DNA from: Doris montereyensis
Lineage: Eukaryota; Mollusca; Gastropoda; Nudibranchia; Dorididae
Assembly (NCBI GenBank): GCA_037039925.1
Contig: JAXRKP010000018.1
Coordinates: forward strand, 541,001-605,000
Length of the DNA: 64,000 bases
Direction of reading: 5' to 3'
Every line of letters starts with the position of its first letter. The first letter of the stretch is position 1. The translations under genes were made by a program, and so were the position numbers. The notes below the pieces were generated by a model that was given only the letters and a program-made list of their open reading frames with translations, did no database searches and was not told where the DNA came from. Positions 21,606-56,920 of this stretch are shown one piece after another.

Positions 21606-21735
21606 ACTGCTTCGAGCTTTTTAGCTCGACCTTTGAAGTCGGTCTTGTGTTGCTTCGATCTTTTTTTTAGCTCGACCTTCGAAGTCCGATCATGTGCTGC
21701 TTCGAGCTTTTAAGCTCGACTTCGAAGACAGATCC
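21606..21735 (+). repeat. Minisatellite flanking the composite, right side
   Basis: Three about 45-50 bp units with 'tgcttcgagctttt', 'agctcgacctttgaagt' and 'tccgatcatgtg', related to 13,745-13,871. Confidence 0.65.
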
Positions 21736-22085
21736 TCCTTTGCTGCTTTGCGTTTTAGGATTTGCCTTCGAACGTTTTGGGAGGAAAACAATGAATTATT
21801 ACAGATTACAGAAACTGAACAGTACACAAATGCAGAGGAAGTGAAAGAAGTAGCAAATCAAACCAAACATTTGAAATAACACATTAATACATTACAAGGA
21901 AAACGTTCTAGATCTATAATAAACGCCCTCTCTCCCTTTAAAAAAATATTGGATTCAGATCTAAATCTACCACAACATTTTAGGCCTACATACGTGTTTT
22001 CTAATCTAGATCTAGATTTTGTCTTAGCGTTGTTGGTGTTGTTTTTGTTATTATTAGCTTATTAGTTATGTAGTAGTACCGATAT

Positions 22086-22126
<41 letters not shown>

Positions 22127-22127
22127 A

Positions 22128-22191
<64 letters not shown>

Positions 22192-22202
22192 AGTAGTAGT
22201 AG
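22086..22202 (+). repeat. TAG microsatellite
   Basis: About 38 TAG units with single substitutions. Confidence 0.95.
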
Positions 22203-23205
22203 TGTTGGCGTTGGTATTCATATCGTTATTAGTAGCCTTGTGGTAGAGTAGATCTAGTAGTATAATATACTAAATATTATGTATTAAAATCATAGATGCT
22301 GTGAAGAAGAAGAAGTGAAATAGAATGAAGAAAAAGCAGAAGTATGTCTCGTGTCATATGTTGCTTTCTGTCTCATTAAAAATATTGTTGTTGTTGACGC
22401 GGCTGCGGCTTCTGTTATTCTCATGACCACATAAGATCGAGCTCGATCTTGCCTGCCAGGCTCGATCTTTGAAGTTCACTTTAAACAGCTTTGCCCAGCT
22501 CTAGTATAACCCCGTCATTACCAACAGCTATTTTCACGATGTAATATGCAGTTGATTGTTTAGTGTCTTGTGTTCTGACTAGCTGAAAATAATCATCGCC
22601 TCTTTGATATGATTCGTACAGTCGTTTATCATTAGCCTAATGTATATTTTCTGGTAGATATTTCTTGTTTGTCAAAAACCCTGAACAAATAAATGATAGC
22701 TCTAGTTCTGTTGGTGTTGATATTTGAAACCTGTAAGTAGCATTTGAATTCGCTATTCACTTCTAATCTATGTCTATTGATAGTACGTAGATCTACTTAT
22801 GTCTACGTCGGACCAATGAATTTCGTGCCGGATTTGAATTCGTTATGTTGCATTTGGATTCCTTAAGCCGAATTTGGGTTCACTATTGACACATTTAAGT
22901 CGTAAACATTATTCATAGGAGTGACAGAAAGTAGGCTGGTCGTCATGGGTCAGCAGGTAACTCTGCGTAAGCCATGAGTGATCGATATGGAGGCGGCTTA
23001 AGTTAACACGCTCTCTTTTTCCTATTTCTTACTTTTACATTTGGTGTTTTCGTTGTGTTTGGGATTCCCGCATAGAGCTTGTTATTAACTTCATGGTCTC
23101 ACTCCTGCCAAATTGTGTTAATACATGTTTAGCCACTGGTTAAAACTTTTAAATATGCTGGTCGAGTAAAACATTAGGGCTGACATGTTTGGAACATTCC
23201 TCTCC
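22203..23205. other. No gene recognised
   Basis: Includes 'gatcgagctcgatctt' palindromic words near 22,437-22,475, resembling the minisatellite around the Harbinger composite. Nothing else supported. Confidence 0.4.
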
Positions 23206-23212
23206 CATTTAT

Positions 23213-23293
<81 letters not shown>

Positions 23294-23394
23294 TATTATG
23301 ATAATTATAATAATAATAATAATTATAATGATAATGATGAAGATGGTGATGATGATACTAATAGTAATAATAATGATAATAATAATAATGATGG

Positions 23395-23458
<64 letters not shown>

Positions 23459-23490
23459 AATAATAATAATAACAATAATAATGATAATAA
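23213..23490 (+). repeat. AAT then ATG compound microsatellite at a LINE 3' end
   Basis: AAT units 23,213-23,292, a mixed AAT/ATG stretch, then about 22 ATG units to 23,457. On the minus strand it directly follows the LINE 3' end, so it likely grew from the LINE's terminal triplet repeat. The poly-Asn/Asp/Ile frames are not genes. Confidence 0.9.
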
Positions 23491-24722
23491 TAAAAGCAAC
23501 TTTATTGTCCATCATTGGCACATCATTTTGACCACATTAGTAGTTAAAATAAAAAGGCGTAGAAATATAACGTAGTTTGTGTAAATAACTAATAAATGAC
23601 TAAGATTCAAAGTGAAATTATTTCATAAGAGGTTACATATTAAGTTACAGTTGTATGGTATATGAAGTTATTAGGGAAATTTGAATACATGTACATACAT
23701 ACATACAACACACACATACATACACAAATACATACATACACACACATATACATGTACACATACATACCTACATACAGACATGCATACTTATATACACACA
23801 TAAATACATACATACATACACACATACACACATAATATACATACATGTTGAAGAATATACGTTAAATATAAGATGTATAATGACATTAAGATAATGATGG
23901 TAGTAAACAACAACGACATTAACAACAACAGCAATCTTGCAGCGTGTAGCACTTTCTCATAAAAGCCGAAGAGAGCAAGGCAAGAAGGATCTCCTTTATC
24001 TCTCTCTATTACATTTTTTTCAAGATTATTCTTCCAGATCGTGTGGAATAAGAAATTTGGGGGTGAAAGGGTTGGGTTTGATCGTTTTTTACTGGATTAA
24101 GTTTTCTTGGAGCAACACTTTTGATAAAGGAGAGAGATATGGGCAAAATCCTCATTGCATAAAGATATTCCAGAGCGAACGATACGATCCAACCTCTTTT
24201 CATTTTGTTTAAGAATGTTACCACCCCAAGCAGTCACGCACTATGTAAGCATACTCTCAATCATCGATCGATAGAAAAGCGATAGAATATTACTGTCTAA
24301 TTTGAGGCTGTGAAGTTTTCTTAAAAAGTGTAAACGTTGTCGAGATCTTTAAACATTTCTGTAGAATAATTACTCCGGGTCAACTTTTGACCTACATGAA
24401 TTCCAAGGTATTTATAGCTCTCAATCATTTCAACCTCTTCCCCTTTATCATTATTGGACTGATATGTTCTTTCTTACGCCTGAAGTCAATCACTATTTCT
24501 TTTGTTTTATTTACATTTATGATTAGGTGGTGGGTGTCACACCAATCTGTAGTGTAAAGTGATTGATTTGTTCCGGTACTCCAGTTCTGAGCTTGCTGTG
24601 AGACCCTGTATTGTCGAATCATCAGCAAACTTTAACATTTTGACACCATCGATATCAATTCGACAATCATCGGCGTAATGTAATACAACTGGTGATAAAC
24701 ACATCCCTGTATGTATCGGCAT
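23491..24722 (-). pseudogene. CR1/Rex1-like LINE, RT palm to 3' end
   Basis: Minus-strand blocks: 'DGVKMLKFADDSTIQGLTA' (FADD catalytic box, 24,660-24,600), 'TDWCDTHHLIINVNKTKEIV' and 'IDFRRKKEHISPI' (24,560-24,450), then shifted 'RQRLHFLRKLHSLKLDSNIL', 'SIESML' and 'KRLDRIVR' towards 24,230, and a 3' untranslated part. The end 'actttattgtcc..ggcacatcat' (23,495-23,526) recurs at 35,796-35,824, defining a family 3' terminus. The clade is from motif memory. 5'-truncated and frameshifted. Confidence 0.7.
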
Positions 24723-25110
24723 TTTCCTATTTGTTCATGTCCGCATGTCTCGATATCGAGACAAAGGTAATGTGTTTGCCAAGAAGATCGTTTAAGAGGT
24801 GCCTAATTCGTGCGATTACTTGATTTTTAATATCTAGATTTCTCAGACTGTGATTGTGAAGGGCAAACAGATTACCAGTCCATATGAGACAATTCTGATA
24901 ACTCCTCGATAGCTTTTTGTACTATTCAAAGCCTAAAGAATGGATGCAATTCAGAGTTGAAAATCGAAGTAGACCTACTGTCTTTCACTTTTCAGACGCA
25001 CATCGGACAGAAATTGCAGCACTTACATTTTCATCCTTTTTCGAGCAATCTGTGTAAATATGGCAACAGCCAGGAGATTTTCTTTCTTCTGTAAAAAATC
25101 CTGTTGGAAA
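24723..25110 (-). pseudogene. LINE RNase H domain fragment
   Basis: 'CCHIYTDCSKKDENVSAAIS' resembles the first RNase H motif (I-Y-T-D-G-S; Gly is Cys here). Later, in the same direction, 'NQVIARIRHLLNDLLGKHIT' and 'FVSISRHADMNK.ENAD' resemble the 'I.FVWVPGH.GI.GNE.AD' motif with its His and Asp. RNase H normally follows RT, but here it lies upstream of an RT fragment on the same strand. So two different truncated LINEs abut at about 24,720. Confidence 0.55.
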
Positions 25111-25304
25111 ATGAGTGGGTACTATTAATATTGATTTTTGGAAATTTAGATTATGTGAAAGATACAAAAATTATATATTTTTGTCCATGGTTGTGCAATT
25201 AGAAAGTTAATACATACTATGTATCAGGATTTAAGTCCTTGTGATTTATGTTTGCCTGTAACGTGACGGAGAACTCGAATGTAGAACGGTGGGATAGCTG
25301 TGGA

Positions 25305-25329
25305 TTTTTATTTTTATTTTTATTTTTAT
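25305..25329 (+). repeat. TTTTA short tandem repeat
   Basis: Four to five units of TTTTTA. Confidence 0.8.
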
Positions 25330-25602
25330 TGGATTTGTAAACATCCAAAATCCAAGTCTTTAGTGTCTACACGGTATGTGCTTAGACTTAGAGTCAGAGG
25401 ACATCCAAAAAGTAAACCAAAAAAAGTAGAGGGTGGGGTGGGGCGAGAGTTGACTATTATATCTCTCCCTAAGGGTTACATCAAAGAAACAAACAAATAT
25501 ATGTCACGTCACCCAGTCAAAAGGCAGTTGATTTTGTTTGTTTGTTTGTGTTTTGTACCACGTTTTTGTACCGAACGTATTGAAGCTCTCGGATCCAGCC
25601 AT

Positions 25603-25849
<247 letters not shown>

Positions 25850-26221
25850 CAGGGAAGAAAGAAAGGGAGAGAGAGATGTGTGAGTATGGGAAACAAGAAC
25901 GAAAAAATAGGATAAATATAAGACTAGATCTATATCTCACTGGGTCAAGAAAGAAGAAATGATGGAGAATGAATGAAAGGAAGTATCAATCAAGGCAAAA
26001 ATTTACACTGAAGGTGCGAAATGTATATAAATTACAAATGTATCGATGCAATAAGGGAAGAGAGTAAACAACTTATCTGAAATTTCAAAAATGCCAGTTA
26101 GCACTAGCTGACGCTTTCCAAGTTATCGAAGTCTTAAGTATTTTCTCCTTGGTGATAAAATAGGGTATATTCCGTAATGGTAAGAAACCGTGCGCAAAGT
26201 TGCTTCCGGTAAATGGTGAAC

Positions 26222-26297
26222 GTAGGAAAGAAGAAGAAGAAAAGAAGAAAAAAAAAGAAAGAAAAAAGAAGAAAAAAGAAAAAAAAAAAGAAAAAGG
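26222..26297 (+). repeat. Polypurine GAA/A tract
   Basis: About 76 bases of almost only A and G on the plus strand. Confidence 0.9.
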
Positions 26298-26522
26298 TGT
26301 GATCAAAGATGCCTACCGTTGAGTACGCTACCATAGATGTGTACATGGGGTGTGAACTGCCAGAGGGACCCAACTTTGCCCGGGATAGGAAGGGGTGGGG
26401 GCAGGATTAGGGTGGGATAGTTTCGTGGGGATGGTGGGGGGCGGATGGGGTAGGGTAGAGGATGGTGAAGGGTCAGGGATAGTAATAGCGTGTGCCCAAC
26501 TATATGAGTTACTCCAGAGAAA

Positions 26523-27370
26523 ATTATACAAATTGGTGTAAGACGTTCATACCATCAGGGTTGATTGTGCCCAATCTTACTATAAGCCGGTTCTCTAAAG
26601 ACTTCCTAGACTCAGCACCGCCGGTACATGACCTGAGAATGCATACTTTCAGGTCATGGGATCCTCGATGTCCTGGTCCATTAAAATGTAAAGGCACCGG
26701 CAGTATTTGATATCTCTCCTGTGATGGCCAAATCTGTTGGAGAGTTGCAAGCCAGTTTCTCCGATATAGGCCATTCCACAATGACTGCAGCGAAGAGCAT
26801 AAATTACATTGCGAGAGGCGCAAGAGAATTGCCCATTCACTGTTCAGGTCTGTCTGGGGAACTGAATGGTTGTGGAGCCGTCCACAAAGGGGCATGTCTT
26901 GCAGTTCTGAGTTAGTGCATCTACATCGGACGGTGCCCGACGGCGAAAAGTCAGTAGAGAGGCGACTGTGCACAAGGATATCCTGAAGGCTAGTGTGTCT
27001 CTTGAAGGCAATTAATGGAAAGGAAGGGAAAACACGTCTAGTCTCGTCACTAGCGTGTAGAATAGGCAGGTTCTTGCGGATTATATTGATGCCACGGTGT
27101 GTGTGCGGATGGTACGGAAGGATGCTATTCCATACTCTCAATTCCTCCGCCTTAGACGCATCTGTTCTGCCGAGCACCTATTCACAGAGGAAGCGCCAAA
27201 GATGTTTGATTTCTTCCTACGCAGAGGCTACCCTAAGGGCCACCATTTGTCAAGCCTTTCAGAGAGCTAAAATTGTACCCCGTAAAGACGCCCTCAACAT
27301 CTTACGAAGAAAAAACCCCAAAACGCATACCTCTTATCCTTCCACTGTGGCTCCTTCGTATTTTTCCTAG
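26523..27370 (-). pseudogene. Penelope-like element, C-terminal linker and GIY-YIG endonuclease
   Basis: The open frame 27,177-26,524 contains 'LGRTDASKAEELRVW', 'ILPYHPHTHRGINIIRKNLP', 'HTSLQDILVHSRLS' and 'GTVRCRC', the linker before the endonuclease in Penelope-like elements. A second frame (26,840-26,649) carries 'NVIYALRCSHCGMAYIGETG' and 'LQLSNRFGHHRRDIK', the GIY-YIG nuclease core (Y-I/Y-I-G-E-T-G, then R....H). The first frame then ends 'HFNGPGHRGSHDLKVCIL' and 'RLIVRLGTINPDGMN'. Two frame switches break it. The reverse-transcriptase part is absent, so it is 5'-truncated. The nuclease makes the target nick in Penelope transposition. Confidence 0.85.
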
Positions 27371-27532
27371 ATATACTATTCCCACTTAATGCTGTACATG
27401 TATACTCCAATCCTTGGTTCCTTTATCTTTTTCTGCCCTCCCTTTCCGTAGAATGTTATTTCTGACACACGTGACTCGGATAAATCTTCGCGCGGTTTAC
27501 CATCAACTGCATAAATCCCTAGAGCACAAGAA

Positions 27533-27637
<105 letters not shown>

Positions 27638-27639
27638 CA

Positions 27640-28700
27640 CGTATATATACTCGAAGACATTTAGTTTGAAAACCCTTATTACGAAACTTACCCGAAACTT
27701 ACGATGGTCAAGTCGGAAAGAGTTGCCATTAGTCCCGATTGTTATTTCATACATAATCCACCATAATCTGACATTTCAGTCTAGTTTAATTCGAAATTAA
27801 CCTCTAGATCTTGTCCGAAAAAAACTGCTGTTTCTCAGACGGCCCATTTAAAATTTTTTATTTCACCTGCATAACCCGAACCTAGAACTAGAACTTGAAA
27901 ATATTAATACGTGAACATACGGAAGGAGAAAGAAATCAAGCTCACAACTTTTCCCATTGGCGTTTCGTTACGAACGTACAGTGCAATAACGTAATTGTAG
28001 TAATAATAATCGTTGTGCGATGAACCAGTATACGTGCACTAGAAGATCAATACGTCATGTGTGTGTGTCTAGACACAATTGATTAGTGCCTGTGGCTACG
28101 CGTTAGTGCGCGCGCGCGCGTGTGTGTTGGTGTTGGGGGTGTGTGTGTGTGTGTGTGTGTAGTACAAGCGATAGATCACTAAATCACGCGGTCGATAACT
28201 ATCTTCACCATGTCCCAAAAGAAAACTGAAGACGTGATGGGCGAAAAGTGCATAATGGCGTCCATAGTCGCCTACTGACGGTAACAAATGCTAACATTAA
28301 GCAGCAACCACAAGGTACATATTATATCTGCAAAGATATGTTCAGTATCCGGGATCCAGATTTACATAATGTAATGTACTTAAAACTCTACGTTTGTGTC
28401 TCACCCAGCCGGCTCACTCGCATTCATTGACGTCATTGTTACTAGCTTGGCTGTGCTTTATGACCCCTAACCACGTAACCTTTTATATTTATAAACAGAC
28501 ACTAGTGTGTGTAGTGTATGTGTATGTGCGTGTGTGTGGGCGCTAGATTTCTTGCTGGTTTGAGTGTGTAGGTTCCGCTGTGTAGGGCCTACTGTAGTCA
28601 TGAATACATTGTATCATGTCATGTCACCGTCATGCGTGATGCGTGGCACGTATTGCGGCTTATTGCCTGTTTATTGTGTACGTTTATATGTTTTACGTGC
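27640..28700. other. No gene recognised
   Basis: Contains a GC/GT tract at 28,106-28,160. Nothing else supported. Confidence 0.45.
28106..28160 (+). repeat. CG and GT dinucleotide tract
   Basis: Seven CG units followed by GT units with interruptions. Confidence 0.85.
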
Positions 28701-28784
28701 GTGATCTGTCAGTTTGTTCTTTTATTACACTTACAGTCCAGAACACATCCCAATTGCTCTTTGCTATAATTTGTGTTGGGCGAT

Positions 28785-28885
28785 ATCAGAAATTTTGATT
28801 TCGATACGATACGATATTTTCCCGATATATCGAAATTTTTAGATATTGGCAACATGATATCAATATATATCAAAAATCGATAATT
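28785..28885 (+). repeat. CGATA/GATAT-rich segment
   Basis: Dense short words CGATA, GATAT and ATATCG in both orientations, able to form hairpins. It resembles ends of dispersed repeats but no boundaries are clear. Confidence 0.45.
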
Positions 28886-29056
28886 TATTTCCATATTGTG
28901 CCCAAAACGCACAAGTTTTGGGAGGATATTTTCTTGTTTATTGGGGATTTTGAACGGTTTTTTCTTCTTCGCATTTCGTCTTGCTTGCTTGAAAGAGAGA
29001 GGCAGACAGCAATAGGCAGAGAGACGAGAGAAGGGGCTTGGGGGGGTAGGATAGAT

Positions 29057-29400
<344 letters not shown>

Positions 29401-29404
<4 letters not shown>

Positions 29405-30075
29405 CACAAACAAGCAGTGAGGTGAGAATAGAGAGATGCTCACTGTAAGAAAAGAATAACCATGAATAGTGCCGTTGGTGCATGATTAAATCATACAATT
29501 CTTTATTTTGTGTGGAAAAACTCCTTTGAAGAATGTAAAATTTAATGCACTCAAATTATTGCATCCTTACTTCAATTTAAAGTTATATCTTTTATTACCA
29601 ACAAAAAGAAACTCTCAGATTCAAATCGATGTGCCTAGCCAGCATTGAAATGTCCAACAGAGTTATTAACTTATTCTCAGTAATTCAATTTGTTTAGTAA
29701 ACTAATACAAAATAAATAATTTATTACCGAAAGCCGACATCTCTGATTTCTCTTCTGTTAATATTTCTTACCAATTCATTTTTTGTTTGTGCAAAATTCC
29801 GTTAACAAACTTTATTGGATTTCAGAAAATTAATCTGTTTACATCATGTCAGTGCTAAATTCCAACAAAGACATTTGTTACTTTCTTGACTTCAAACAAA
29901 ATTGATGTGGAAAATCAACAAGCGCAGTTGGCGCTAAATTTACACTTAATTCCAATGATTAAGAACAGTAAAAAGTAGAAAGAACCAAATCATGTCTTTC
30001 AGATTCAGAGGTATTAAACAAAAATCTTAAAAGTTATAAAGTTTTTTGCCTCTTCTGTAAAATCTGAAAGATGTC
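29401..30075. other. No gene recognised
   Basis: AT-rich sequence leading into the mariner remnant; no coding signal. Confidence 0.4.
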
Positions 30076-30077
30076 TT

Positions 30078-30635
30078 TTGTCGATTTCCTGCTTTAACAA
30101 GACGAAACCAAACCTAGAGTCTACTAGATCTAGAAATGCTGCTCGTTACTGTGATTCACTTGATCGACTGAGAGGTGCTGCGCTCCTTAGAGAGCCAGAA
30201 CTTTTAAGAAAGGGTGTCATTCTTCAGTATGACAACGCAACACCCCACAAAGCCAATTTGACAAGAGACTCGTTTCATCGTTATGGATGTGACGTTTACC
30301 ACACCCACCCCAGTCTCGACTTGGCTCCATTAGATTTTCATCTGTTTGGGCCCTTATTTAAACTAAAGTGCTATTTGGGAGGCAAGGAGTTTGAGAGGGT
30401 GATGATGTCATCATTGAGGAAGTTCAAGATTGGTTCTTAACATGGCGCAAATTTATTCAGGGAGGGCATGTAATAATATTACCTGGCTTTCTGCTGGCAC
30501 AAGTGTATTGATCTCCAAGGAGACTAAATTGCAAAGTAGCCAAAGAGTGATTGTAATTTTTGTGTGAGTTTCAGTTTGATGCAAAAAAAATTATTTAATT
30601 TAGGCAAGTGTTATTACTTTCTGGACTGCCCCGTA
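30078..30635 (+). pseudogene. mariner transposase, C-terminal half
   Basis: Open 30,078-30,440: 'LLRKGVILQYDNATPHKANL' holds the second catalytic Asp (YDNA.PH). 'THPSLDLAPLDFHLFGPLFK' holds the mariner signature (Y/H.PSLDLAP.DFHLFG) with the third Asp, 34-residue spacing typical of DD34D. Then 'GGKEFE', a frameshift, 'WLSAGTSV' and 'SSQRVI' to about 30,530. The end 'tactttctggactgcccc' near 30,630 resembles a mariner terminal repeat. The N-terminal DNA-binding half is missing. A dead cut-and-paste transposon fragment downstream of RTCA. Confidence 0.85.
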
Positions 30636-30742
30636 CATGTATGAATAAAAATATTCAGGAAGCTGGGACATCCTGAAGATTGAACATTTTAGATTGGAAG
30701 ACCTCAAATAAATAAAGAAGAAACCACACAAAAATTTCCCTT

Positions 30743-30753
30743 AACTATCATAT
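30743..30753 (+). repeat. Target duplication of SINE, left
   Basis: AACTATCATAT, matching AATTATCATAT at 31,024-31,034 with one difference. Confidence 0.75.
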
Positions 30754-31023
30754 AAAAAGTAAAAGTTCCTTCAAGGCTATTATGGCCAATGGAGCCGGAG
30801 CTTATCAAGGTTTCTAACCTCCTGGACAGGACGCTAGTCTGCCTCAAGTTTTACTCCCAAGCTAGTGCTTGTACCCATTTGCATCTGGGTAGAATGGGAA
30901 AAAAGCGTGTTAGGTATCGTTCCCAAGGAGCACAACGTCGGACGTATCTTTGTTAGGATTCGATCTTGGGACCACATGATCCCCAGTCCAGGAGCCTAAC
31001 CGCTCGGCCACTGGTGCCACCAC
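30754..31023 (-). mobile_element. tRNA-derived SINE, family 1 (270 bp)
   Basis: On the minus strand it starts 'ggccgagcggttaggctcc' (RNA polymerase III A box) and has a B box 'ggtcccaagatcgaatcc' about 30 bp later, resembling a tRNA-Leu/Ser head. A body shared with 37,663-37,962 follows, then 'cttgaaggaactttta' at the tail. It lies about 100 bp past the RTCA poly(A) signal. Confidence 0.85.
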
Positions 31024-31120
31024 AATTATCATATCTCTGCAAAAATGTGAATGATGAAATTTTACAATCCTTAAAAAAAAGGCGATAAACTAAAGAGAAA
31101 ATATTCAAAGTTTTGTATGT

Positions 31121-31126
31121 TTTATT
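31121..31126 (-). promoter_or_regulatory. RTCA: RTCA poly(A) signal (AATAAA)
   Basis: AATAAA on the minus strand, 117 nt beyond the RTCA stop codon; a plausible 3' end. Confidence 0.55.
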
Positions 31127-31242
31127 CATGAAATCTATTCATTCATGTTGCTGTTGTTTGATATGAAATGTTTGATAATAATCATTTAAGTACTGATTGA
31201 TTTGATCATCTAAGCAATCATACAACAAAAAATTATTCCCTT

Positions 31243-52888
<21,646 letters not shown>

Positions 52889-53114
52889 CTTGGGTGCTTT
52901 AAATGTAGATCTAGAACTAGATCTCTATTCTCAATACTTTGATCAATGACGTTTTTGGTTTCACCGTCAGTAAACAGTTTAGACAACCAGGCTAGATCTA
53001 GCTCTAAATAGATCTAAGGTATATTGCCAACGAGTGTGTAATCGTCGATTCCACAGACTGTTTTGCCGATGACACGACTAGAGTACCGCCCCCTTGATCT
53101 AGCAGAAGAGATAT

Positions 53115-53168
53115 GCGCTGACCAAGAAGTTTATATTGAACTTTCTATATAAACTTCTTGGCGCTGAC
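53115..53168. other. Perfect hairpin flanked by 8 bp direct repeats
   Basis: A 15 bp arm (CCAAGAAGTTTATAT, 53,122-53,136), a 10 bp loop and the exact complementary arm (53,147-53,161). It is flanked by GCGCTGAC at 53,115-53,122 and again at 53,161-53,168. It lies about 230 bp upstream of the RTCA start codon. Confidence 0.85.
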
Positions 53169-53282
53169 TAATAATTAGTATCTATCGAAATAATAACGTG
53201 AATCAACATTATATATGACTAGATCTATATTTATTTAGATATAGATCTACACCGTAAAATGTTAGAATGTTTTATGCGAAGG

Positions 53283-54227
53283 TGAAACAAGAGTGATAAT
53301 AGATTGGATGACAAACAATAAAATTGAAATTCAATGAAGACAAAACGGAAATAATAAAATTTCAAAGAAAAGCATTGAATAACAGCATTGTATGTGAGTC
53401 TATAAATATACCGTAGTTGAAACTCAAGTTAACGTGCCTGCTGATAGGGTTCATAACTTAGAGTAATTCTTGACAAAGAATTTACCATGAAAAACCATGT
53501 TGTTCATGTCATAAAGACATGTAATTACCATTTTCGTAATATTGGCCATTGCTTGATCTAGAAACAACTAAAATCTTAATGTCATCATTTATTTTAAGTA
53601 GGATTGATTATTGTAATGCTCGTTTAGTTGGCTGTCCAAAATCTATGTTTGAAAGATTACAGAGAGTCCAGAATAAGGCTGCAAGATTGACCACTTTAAC
53701 TAAAACATCTGACCATATTACACCTGCGTTAAAATATCTCCATTGGCTGCCAGTCAAATATCGCATTGATTTTGAAATTTAATGTCATGTGTATAAATGT
53801 TTTCACATGTCTCCTACCTACCTCAAAGAACTATTAGAAAATATGTACAAACCTGTTAGATCATTGATATCTTCTGATGCTCTTTTAATGTCTGTTACCC
53901 GCAAATCCTCTGCCTTTCATAATAAATCCTTTATTGTCGTAGCTCCTTTCTTATGGAACAGCCTCATTTTTAAAACCAGATCAAGCCCATCTTTAAATTT
54001 TGAAAGTTTAAAAACTGAATTATTCACTGTTGCCTTTTAAAAACTTTTATATATAACATATTTATGATGTTATGTACACATGAAATGTTTTAGGATGTGA
54101 TGTATGTTTGTAAAGGTTTAATTGTATAATTTAAATGTTGTCACAATGCTTAATATTTTGTAATCCATCTAGTTCGCGCTATATAAATACTTGTTATTAG
54201 ACAGTTGTTAGTATTATTATTATCATT
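53283..54227 (+). pseudogene. L2-like LINE, RT C-terminal region to 3' end
   Basis: 'VPADRVHNL' and 'KNHVVHVIKTCNYHFRNIG' (shifted frames), then open 53,549-53,782: 'SSFILSRIDYCNARLVGCPK', 'RLQRVQNKAARLT', 'LKYLHWLPVKYRIDFEI'. Then 53,789-54,040: 'YKCFHMSPTYL' and 'VAPFLWNSL'. This is the conserved C-terminal tract of L2/CR1-type LINEs ('SRIDYCN.LL.G', 'QNKAAR', 'L.WLPV..RI.FKI', 'A...WN.L'). The 3' end 'gcgctatataaatac' is the usual L2-type terminus. 5'-truncated and frameshifted; just upstream of the RTCA promoter region. Confidence 0.85.
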
Positions 54228-55255
<1,028 letters not shown>

Positions 55256-56920
55256 TAATACACCATCTTCGCCAGCAGAAGAGCATCATTTCGGCGACTT
55301 ATTATTGCAAGCCAGGAGACCAGAATCTAATGCTAGATTTACTATACGACGCATTTGTGGTTAAATGCTTGCATTCACCCTTTCGAACTTTAAAAACATC
55401 TAGATTGCTTAAGTCCCACTATCTTTTGTTGGTATAGAATCTAATTAATAATTGAGATTGTTATATCCTTCTTGGAAATAAATACGTCGTATATCCCTGT
55501 GTCTAGATCTATTTATGCTAAATCTCGATGAAGATGTTCTTCTTTATAATGAGTTAAAGAAATAGTCCATGAAAGAATACAATACATTTTATAAGGTTGA
55601 GACAATTTGTTAGAGAATATAAGAGTTGAAAACAGACTTTACACTAAATTACACTTTATGGATATGACTGGAGCGTATAGCTCGGTTTGGGTATTTCCCA
55701 TTAGACCTCACCAGATTGCCAGTGGTAATTCTCTTGCGCCATATACTCATGTAACACTTTTTACAGGGCAGTCCGGGTAAAATTAAAAATCCTACCAAAA
55801 AAAACCCCGAGATCACCTTAGTTGTGGATGTGGGTAAATCAAATCAAAGCAAAGCAAAATCTGAGTAGCATGATTGATGGAAAGGGAGGTGTGGAAGAAG
55901 ATGTCAAAACCAGGATACAGAAGACATGACAAGCATTTTAAGCCTTAACAAGATGCGGGTCCAGCAAGTGTTTACCATAAAGAATCAAACCAAGGATATT
56001 CAACTCAAATGTCAAGTCAGTGTTAACATATCGATGGTCTCGGGCACAAAATGGCTAACTCCAAAAACATTGATTTTACAGGAGAATGAAAAAAAAGTTT
56101 TACTCAGAACTGTTCTCTAAATTGCACTTAAAAGCCGTGTGTATAGTACGATGTATGCCACCTCTTGGGGTTTATAAGCCTGGTTTTGTTTGTTTTTAAG
56201 TTGCAATTTATTTACTGGAGTTAGCTAGTTTGTGCTCATCGGATTCCCGGATTCCAACCGACATAGTTGTTTTGTGCCCGGACTGGTGGACAAAGGTGTC
56301 AGTATACTGTAATTGAGTGGGTTATCCCACACTTAATGTCCCTGTGTGACAGCAAATAGAATTGTCCAAATAGTACTGTCCCCAACATGACCTTTGGTGA
56401 TCACATACAGAAACAATCAAACAAAAACAAAAACGAACTCCAAAAAGTAGATGCAGGACATACACAGATGTATCAGTCACGGACAAAAACCAAATAGATC
56501 TGGTACGTAATCAAAAATGTTTCTTTATTCCAATTGAAAATATAACTAGATTCTATACTAAGTTATATTGTTGCAAAATGTTTAAAAAACCTCATATTGA
56601 CTACATTTTTAAAACATACAAAACCTCCATACATGCACGAGAAATACCATCATCAAAAGCGGCCGTTTACGCAACAGTCACACGCATCTAGTACATTATG
56701 AAAATGTTAATTCCAATTGGAAATAAAACTAAAATGTGGCAAAATGTATCAAAGCATCGCTATTGCTTACATAAAAATTTCTAAAACATACAAAATGCCA
56801 TACATGTATGAGAAAGTCACTCATCGAAACCGTTTTACATGACAGTCACACATACTCAAAAAATAAAAGCTTGCACATGAGAACTATCTAATTTGAAATA
56901 CAAGATTATTTTCATGAATC
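55256..56920. other. No gene; includes a SINE fragment
   Basis: Apart from the SINE piece at 55,757-55,858 nothing is recognised. There is a loose internal repetition around 56,515-56,690 and 56,697-56,860 ('ttccaattg.aaata', 'caaaatgt', 'cataca'). Confidence 0.45.
55757..55858 (+). mobile_element. SINE family 2, 3' fragment
   Basis: 'acagggcagtccgggtaaaa', 'gagatcacc', 'gttgtggatgtgggtaaatc' and a degraded AAATC/AAAGC tail. Confidence 0.8.

Noticed and set aside
23174..23575. Poly-Asn/Asp 'protein'
   Set aside because: AAT/ATG microsatellite at a LINE 3' end.
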